NCBI RefSeq assembly: GCF_004924335.1
Contig: NZ_CP024633.1
Location: forward strand, 3,038,001 to 3,102,000
From: Mycobacteroides salmoniphilum
GTDB lineage: Bacteria > Actinomycetota > Actinomycetes > Mycobacteriales > Mycobacteriaceae
Length of the DNA stretch: 64,000 nucleotides
Direction: 5' to 3'
Positions within the stretch are counted from its first letter, which is position 1. Each line of letters starts with the position of its first letter. Shown here piece by piece: positions 58,064 to 64,000 of this stretch. The notes beneath the pieces were generated by a model that had not been told where the DNA came from, made no database searches, and saw only the letters and a program-made list of their open reading frames with translations. A program made the position numbers and the translations under genes.

Positions 58064-58160
58064 TGCAGGGTTGTGGGCCGCCCCGGCTCTGGCTTCGTGA
58101 TGAGTACGTGCGCGAAGAGCTGAGAAGGCGGCCGTAATCGCGAACTTGAGGAGTTTCACT

Positions 58161-58358
58161 ATGGCTGCCGTCTGCGACGTGTGCGGCAAGGGACCCGGCT
58201 TCGGCAAGTCGGTTTCGCACTCGCACCGGCGTACCAACCGTCGCTGGAACCCGAACATCCAGACGGTGCACGCCGTCACCTCCCCCGGTGGCAACAAGCA
58301 GCGCGTTAACGCCTGCACTTCCTGCATCAAGGCCGGCAAGGTAGTCCGCGGCGCCTGA
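58161..58358 (+). CDS. rpmB: 50S ribosomal protein L28, zinc-binding (C+) form
   Basis: A 65-residue protein. The pairs CDVC near the start and CTSC near the end mark the zinc-binding form, which is usually replaced by a Cys-free paralogue under zinc limitation. GAGGAG (58148-58153) precedes the ATG. Confidence 0.96.
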   Translation: MAAVCDVCGKGPGFGKSVSHSHRRTNRRWNPNIQTVHAVTSPGGNKQRVNACTSCIKAGKVVRGA

Positions 58359-58373
58359 CGGGTCGTAACCACT

Positions 58374-59150
58374 GTGTCTTCGCAGTCTTCTGAGTACGTC
58401 GCCGTGCGCAACGGCGTTCTGCACATCACCATCGCCACTGCGGCGGCCGGTACCTCACTGGACTTCGCGGGCATCGACGCTGCGGTTCCTGTGCTGCAGG
58501 ACTTACCCGCCGAGGTCGGCGCGATCCTGCTGACCAGTAGCGGGGCCAATTTCTGCGCGGGTGGCAATGTGCGCGACTTCGCCGCCGCCGAGGACCGCTC
58601 GGCCAAGCTCACCGACCTCGCCGGGCGCCTGCATGAGTTCGTGCGGGCGGTGAACGGCGCAGATCGTCCGGTGGTGGCCTCGGTACACGGATGGGCTGCC
58701 GGTGGTGGCCTCAGCCTGGTGCTGCTGGCCGACATCGCGATCGGTGGCCAGTCGACCAAGCTGCGCGCCGCCTACCCGGGAATCGGGTACTCCTCGGACG
58801 GTGGCATGTCCTGGGCACTGCCCCGCGTGGTCGGCAAGGCCCGCGCTGCGGACATCCTGCTGACGGATCGCGTCGTCGAGGCGCCCGAGGCGCTTTCCAT
58901 GGGACTGCTGAGCCGCGTGGTGTCCGACGACGAGGTACAGGCAACCGCTGTGGCCGCCGCCGAGAAGCTCGCGGCCGGTCCGCGTGAGGCGCAGAACCGC
59001 ATCCGTCGTCTGCTGCGCCTGAGCGCGAACAACACCCTGGACGCACAGCTGGACCTGGAGCAGGCCAGCATCGCGGAGGCCTCGGTCAGCCCCACGGGTA
59101 TCGAGGGTGTCGATGCCTTCGTCGGCAAGCGCAAGCCTGTCTGGCCGTAG
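58374..59150 (+). CDS. enoyl-CoA hydratase/isomerase family protein
   Basis: Crotonase fold of 258 residues with the oxyanion segments ANFCAGGNVRDF and HGWAAGGGLSLVLLAD. The second catalytic Glu of classical hydratases is not evident (GIGYSSDGGMS), so it may be an isomerase or non-hydratase member. It follows rpmB by 15 bases. Confidence 0.85.
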   Translation: MSSQSSEYVAVRNGVLHITIATAAAGTSLDFAGIDAAVPVLQDLPAEVGAILLTSSGANFCAGGNVRDFAAAEDRSAKLTDLAGRLHEFVRAVNGADRPVVASVHGWAAGGGLSLVLLADIAIGGQSTKLRAAYPGIGYSSDGGMSWALPRVVGKARAADILLTDRVVEAPEALSMGLLSRVVSDDEVQATAVAAAEKLAAGPREAQNRIRRLLRLSANNTLDAQLDLEQASIAEASVSPTGIEGVDAFVGKRKPVWP

Positions 59151-59176
59151 ATCTGGCCGAGTTCGACGGTCTTCGC

Positions 59177-60427
59177 TCAGCCCTGCAGCTTCTTGCGGAT
59201 CCAGTTCATGACCCACGGGATCGCGACCATATCCGCGGTGATGTGTTCACCGGGCAAAGCCCAGTAGTCCACGTCGGCACCGTTGGCGCGCCAGGTATCG
59301 CGCAGCGCCAGGGCGCCTTTTTCGGGAATGAAGAGATCGCCGATCGCCTTGCTGCGCGAGCCGTGATACAGCAGCACCGGCATCGTCGGCGTGAGGTCAC
59401 CGGGGCGGTTGGCGCGGATAACGTGTTGTCCCAGCTCCGATTCGAACGGTGCTTCGATCGATGAGAGCAGGTCCAAGTCGAACCGCAGCAGACCGGCTGC
59501 GGCCAGCGGGGGCTGGGGAAAGTCCTTGGCCCGGATCGCGCCGTAGAGCGCGAATTCACCGAAAATCGTCGCCAACTCCGGGAACTCGCGAGCCTGACCA
59601 ATGACGGCGGCAGAGAACAGCCCCGCCCCAAGACCGCGATTCATGCTGCCGTGCAGTAGGGCGTAATCGGTGGGGGTGCCTCCCGCAGCCGCGGCCGCGA
59701 TGCGCAGCTCCGGCGCGTATGTCGGTTGCAGCTGCGCGGCCCACACGGTGGCAATGGCACCACCGCTATATCCGTGCATGACAATCGGCGAATCAGCGAG
59801 ATCCGGCCTCTCCGAAATCATTCCGCGCACCGAGTCCAGTACCGCATGTCCCGCCATCTTGCCGGCCGCATACGACATCCGGGGCCCTTCATGATCCGGA
59901 AACAGCACGGCGTAGTTCTGGGCGGACAGGAACGGGAACATCGGCGGGTTGTCCCGATACCAGAGGTGCGCCAGACGATACGACGGCGTGAACTTGAGCC
60001 CCAGGGAGTTGATCGCCTGATTACGCACCACCACCGGACGCGCACCGGGGCCATGCCACGGACGATCCGGTTCGATCAACGCGGCCGTCACGGGGACGGC
60101 ATTGCCCGCGGTATCGGTGGAACGCACCATGATCCGCTGCATGGTCGCCTTGCGTAATGGAAGCCGCGGCGACACCTGATCGGCACGAATGACCTCGCCC
60201 GGCGCCAGCAGGCTCAGATCACCAGGGTCGCTGTAGAAGTCGTCGCCGCTGATGGGCGTCGGAAGGATCGCCGAGTACGGGTCGGCCCACTGTTCCTCCG
60301 TGAGCCGGCGGGCCGCCCAGCCGTTGAGCCGCTCGACCACGGCCGGGGTACGCAGCGCAGTACCACCGGTCGCCAAGGCCGCGGCCAGTCCACCCGCGGC
60401 GGTCAATGCGCCCGTCGACCAACGCAT
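59177..60427 (-). CDS. secretory lipase-family protein
   Basis: A 416-residue LIP-type (PF03583-like) hydrolase. A short hydrophobic N-terminus (ALTAAGGLAAALATGG) may serve for export. Nucleophile in HGYSGGAIA, Asp in HGSRSKAIGD and His in LPGEHITAD. The ATG at 60427 overlaps the ung stop (TAATG). It is related to the cassette B lipase only at family level. Confidence 0.85.
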   Translation of the reverse strand: MRWSTGALTAAGGLAAALATGGTALRTPAVVERLNGWAARRLTEEQWADPYSAILPTPISGDDFYSDPGDLSLLAPGEVIRADQVSPRLPLRKATMQRIMVRSTDTAGNAVPVTAALIEPDRPWHGPGARPVVVRNQAINSLGLKFTPSYRLAHLWYRDNPPMFPFLSAQNYAVLFPDHEGPRMSYAAGKMAGHAVLDSVRGMISERPDLADSPIVMHGYSGGAIATVWAAQLQPTYAPELRIAAAAAGGTPTDYALLHGSMNRGLGAGLFSAAVIGQAREFPELATIFGEFALYGAIRAKDFPQPPLAAAGLLRFDLDLLSSIEAPFESELGQHVIRANRPGDLTPTMPVLLYHGSRSKAIGDLFIPEKGALALRDTWRANGADVDYWALPGEHITADMVAIPWVMNWIRKKLQG

Positions 60428-61107
60428 TACGGCAGCCGCCAATCGATCGGCCGGCCGCCCAATCCGCCCAGCAATTCGTTGGCACGGCTAAATGGTTTGG
60501 AGCCGAAGAATCCGCGTGAGGCGGACAATGGTGACGGATGCACCGATTCGACGGTGGGCACGCCGGGCCCCAGCATCGGCTTGAGCGTCGCCGCGTCACG
60601 TCCCCACAGAATGGCCACCAAGGGTGTGTCCCGCGCGATCAGCGCCCGGATCGCACATTCGGTCACCGCCTCCCAGCCCTTTCCTCGATGCGAGGCCGGG
60701 TTGCCCGGCTGTACCGTCAGCACCCTGTTCAAAAGCATGACTCCCTGCTGCGACCAGGGCGTGAGATCGCCGTTGGCAGGCTTGGGCAGGCCGAGGTCGC
60801 TCTGATACTCGTCGAAGATATTGGCCAGGCTGCGCGGCACCGGCCTCACCTCGGCGGCCACCGAGAAGCTCAGACCCATGGCGTGCCCGGGCGTCGGATA
60901 TGGGTCCTGCCCGACAATGAGCACCCGCACATCGGCCAACGGATAGGTGAAGGCGCGCAGCACATTTGCCCCAGTGGGCAAGTATCCGCGACCCGAGGAG
61001 TTCTCCTCGCGCAGGAACTCCCCCATCTTGGTCACCTGATCGGCAACGGGTCCCAGCGCGTCGGCCCAGCCGGGATCAATCAGCTCGGTGAGAGGTCGGG
61101 CAGTCAC
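60427..61107 (-). CDS. ung: uracil-DNA glycosylase
   Basis: Removes uracil from DNA; 226 residues. Water-activating loop [13 protein letters not shown] (Asp) and the DNA-intercalation loop [13 protein letters not shown] are intact. It lies between thiL (44 bases upstream) and the lipase. Confidence 0.97.
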   Translation of the reverse strand: MTARPLTELIDPGWADALGPVADQVTKMGEFLREENSSGRGYLPTGANVLRAFTYPLADVRVLIVGQDPYPTPGHAMGLSFSVAAEVRPVPRSLANIFDEYQSDLGLPKPANGDLTPWSQQGVMLLNRVLTVQPGNPASHRGKGWEAVTECAIRALIARDTPLVAILWGRDAATLKPMLGPGVPTVESVHPSPLSASRGFFGSKPFSRANELLGGLGGRPIDWRLP

Positions 61108-61151
61108 GATGAGTCAACTTAGCTCACGGATGAGCCGCTTGCGCGAAGACA

Positions 61152-62093
61152 TCAGGCGAACGAATCCCACCCCTTCTGCCGTGTCCACGCGTCGCCGTCG
61201 ACCGTTACCCCGGGGTCTCCCGTCCTCACCTCGCCAATCGCGACCCAGCCCGCCGGGAGTGTCCCGGGAAACGTCGCAACCAGGGCGTGGTCCTCTCCGC
61301 CGGTCAAGATCCATTCCCAGGGATCGGCCCCGAGCAGCCCCGAGGCGCCCGCCACCGGCACCAGAAACGGCTCCAGACTCGGCGAGCTCAGGTCGATGTG
61401 GACCGCACTCGACTCCGCGATGTGCCCCAGATCGGCCAGCAGTCCGTCGGAGACATCCGTCATGGCGGTCGCTCCAGCCAACGCGGCGACGCGCCCCTGT
61501 CCGTAGGGCGGCGACGGCACCAGGTGTACCTGACGCAATTCGGGAAACTGATCAATCTCTTCCTGCCACAACCGGAGGCCCGCTGCCGAGGTGCCGAGCG
61601 CACCGCAGACGGCGACCGTGTTCCCCGCGATGGCTCCGTCGCGAGTCACCGGCGCACGCCCCTGCAGGTCACCGAGCGCCGTCACCGAGACCACCAGTTC
61701 ACGCGCGGCCACCAGATCTCCGCCGGCGATCGACGCCTGGACCCGCGCGGCTTCGGCCCAGATTCCCTCGTTGAGCTGCTCCAGGAATGCGATATTGGTT
61801 TCGGCGGGCGCGCCCACCGCGACCACAAAGGCCGTGACCCGTCCACCCATGGCCTCAATATCTGCGGTGTTCTGCGCCACCGCTTTTCGGCCGATATCCG
61901 ATGGCGAGGACCATTCGAGTCGAAAATGTCTGTCCTGCACCAACATATCCGTCGACACCAGAACTCGACTGTCCGGCGCACGCACCACTGCGGCGTCGTC
62001 ACCCGGGCCGAGTTGGACGTCGGCGCCGAGCACACGGCCCGCTGTGAGCCGGTTGATCACGCCGAACTCGCCGGTATCGCCCAGATTTGGCAC
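61152..62093 (-). CDS. thiL: thiamine-monophosphate kinase
   Basis: Last step of thiamine diphosphate synthesis; 313 residues. It shows LGPGDDAAVV, STDMLVQDRHFRLEW, MTDVSDGLLADLGHI and LTGGEDHALVATF, all ThiL marks. GTG start, predicted leaderless from TAGACT on the minus strand. Confidence 0.96.
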   Translation of the reverse strand: MPNLGDTGEFGVINRLTAGRVLGADVQLGPGDDAAVVRAPDSRVLVSTDMLVQDRHFRLEWSSPSDIGRKAVAQNTADIEAMGGRVTAFVVAVGAPAETNIAFLEQLNEGIWAEAARVQASIAGGDLVAARELVVSVTALGDLQGRAPVTRDGAIAGNTVAVCGALGTSAAGLRLWQEEIDQFPELRQVHLVPSPPYGQGRVAALAGATAMTDVSDGLLADLGHIAESSAVHIDLSSPSLEPFLVPVAGASGLLGADPWEWILTGGEDHALVATFPGTLPAGWVAIGEVRTGDPGVTVDGDAWTRQKGWDSFA

Positions 62094-62098
62094 TCGGT

Positions 62099-62105
62099 TA
62101 GTCTA
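62099..62105. promoter_or_regulatory. bidirectional -10 element (thiL / DUF3515 gene)
   Basis: TAGTCTA contains TAGTCT rightward (62099-62104) and TAGACT leftward (62105-62100), both TANNNT. Each ends exactly 6 bases before its GTG (62111 and 62093), so one element can serve two leaderless genes. Confidence 0.7.
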
Positions 62106-62110
62106 GGCCC

Positions 62111-62653
62111 GTGCAATCCGACGACGGCCCGCCACGCAAGCTCCTCATCGGTATCGCGGTTTTCGGCGCGGTCGCAGCCCTCGCCGTGCTCTTCGGCGTC
62201 CTGAAGTTCGCACAGTTCCAGGACGACAAAAAGCCGATGGCCGTCACTAATATCCCTGCACCACAGGCCAATTCACCGCTCTGCATAGATATGACCAAGG
62301 CATACCCGGTCAATATGGCGGGCGATTGGAAGCGAGCGCAGATCGTCGAGCCCACGCCGCCCGCCACGGCCGCGTGGCGCCGGGGCAAGGATTCGGTGGT
62401 CGCTCGCTGCGGTGTCGACCGACCGGCCGAGTTCGCCGTCGGCACCTCGGTAGAGCAGATCAACTCAGTGCAGTGGTTCCGGGTCACGGACGCCGCGATC
62501 GCGACCACCACCTGGTTCGCCGTGGACCGCGGTGTCTATATCGCGCTGACCATGCCCGATGGTTCAGGTTCGGAGCCATTGATCGAGATGTCCGACGCCA
62601 TCACCAAGGCGTTGCCCGCCGTGAAACCCGACCCGGTGCCGCTACCCCGCTGA
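62111..62653 (+). CDS. DUF3515 membrane-anchored protein (Rv2980 homologue)
   Basis: A 180-residue protein with one N-terminal helix (LLIGIAVFGAVAALAVLFGV) and an exported domain with two Cys (SPLCIDM and VARCGVD) that probably form a disulfide. Function unknown. GTG start, leaderless. Confidence 0.87.
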   Translation: MQSDDGPPRKLLIGIAVFGAVAALAVLFGVLKFAQFQDDKKPMAVTNIPAPQANSPLCIDMTKAYPVNMAGDWKRAQIVEPTPPATAAWRRGKDSVVARCGVDRPAEFAVGTSVEQINSVQWFRVTDAAIATTTWFAVDRGVYIALTMPDGSGSEPLIEMSDAITKALPAVKPDPVPLPR

Positions 62654-62685
62654 ACTACCTCGCTAGACGATCTTCGGGTGAGCGC

Positions 62686-63795
<1,110 letters not shown>

Positions 63796-63799
63796 AGTG

Positions 63800-64000
63800 T
63801 CAGACCGTACCGGCTGCGAGCGCCGTCTCGATGTCGGCCAGCAGATCGTCGGTGTCCTCGATGCCCAGGGAGATCCGCGCGAACCCCTCTGGAACTGCGT
63901 CTCCCCAGCGGGCCCGGCGATCCACCGAGGTGTGCACACCGCCAAAACTCGTCGCGGCCGCCAACAACTCGCTGTCGTGCACCAGCGCGTGCACCGCCTC
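63800..64000 (-). CDS. Cys/Met-metabolism PLP-dependent enzyme, C-terminal part
   Basis: Only the last 66 residues lie in the window. They match the end of cystathionine gamma-synthase/lyase-type enzymes: [19 protein letters not shown], then [26 protein letters not shown]. The exact reaction cannot be told from this part. M. tuberculosis has gpsA in this position relative to ddl, so gene order differs here. Confidence 0.82.
   Translation of the reverse strand, partial: EAVHALVHDSELLAAATSFGGVHTSVDRRARWGDAVPEGFARISLGIEDTDDLLADIETALAAGTV

Noticed and set aside
57942..58160. Possible tRNA or small RNA gene before rpmB
   Set aside because: No cloverleaf, CCA end or T-loop sequence could be found; treated as promoter and leader of rpmB.

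Overview
The window is a high-GC, gene-dense piece of a mycobacterial chromosome. Gene order matches two blocks of the Mycobacterium tuberculosis map (homologues of Rv2904c-Rv2927c, then Rv2965c-Rv2981c). The protein sequences and several local differences point to a rapid grower of the Mycobacteroides abscessus/chelonae group; the species cannot be fixed from the sequence alone. There are no rRNA or tRNA genes, insertion sequences, phage genes or CRISPR arrays.

Bases 1-13.4 kb are mostly core: the start of rplS, an LppW-like lipoprotein, the rpsP-khpA-rimM-trmD translation operon, a SnoaL-like protein and a thioesterase, a flavin/F420 monooxygenase-like protein, the D,D-carboxypeptidase dacB2, an amidohydrolase, ffh, and the nitrogen operon amt-glnB-glnD behind a good GlnR box. 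From 13.4-22.5 kb come ftsY and the osmC-acyP-smc group. Between ftsY and smc sit fni (type 2 IPP isomerase), a secreted thioredoxin-like protein, a CcdA-like membrane protein, a 37-residue Cys-rich metallothionein-like ORF and an F420-type oxidoreductase. From 22.5-30.7 kb is a complete potassium operon in the order small ORF-kdpF-A-B-C-D-E. From 30.8-34.8 kb lie yceD-rnc-fpg, sepIVA, coaD and an HdeD-like gene.

From 34.9-54 kb core genes (rsmD, pyc, a VKOR/DsbA disulfide pair, a LipN-like esterase) alternate with accessory genes. Three accessory cassettes each lie exactly between two intact neighbours and are each bracketed by diverged direct repeats of about 77-84 bp, which look like duplicated copies of the ancestral gene-gene junction: a DUF2236 gene at 36.4-37.8 kb, a secreted lipase plus TetR at 46.7-49.0 kb, and TetR plus ferredoxin-P450-NTF2-like genes at 49.9-53.3 kb. 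None carries a recombinase. This is the most unusual structure seen here.

From 54-64 kb the core order resumes: recG, a DAK/FakA-type kinase, rpmB, an enoyl-CoA hydratase, a lipase, ung, thiL, a DUF3515 protein, ddl, and the 3' end of a Cys/Met-metabolism PLP enzyme.

Translation signals are informative. Many genes look leaderless, with a TANNNT -10 box ending 6 bases before the start codon. Two genes (rsmD and ccdA-like) appear to start at CTG inside a 4-base CTGA overlap with the upstream stop. Many downstream operon genes are coupled by ATGA, GTGA or TAATG overlaps.
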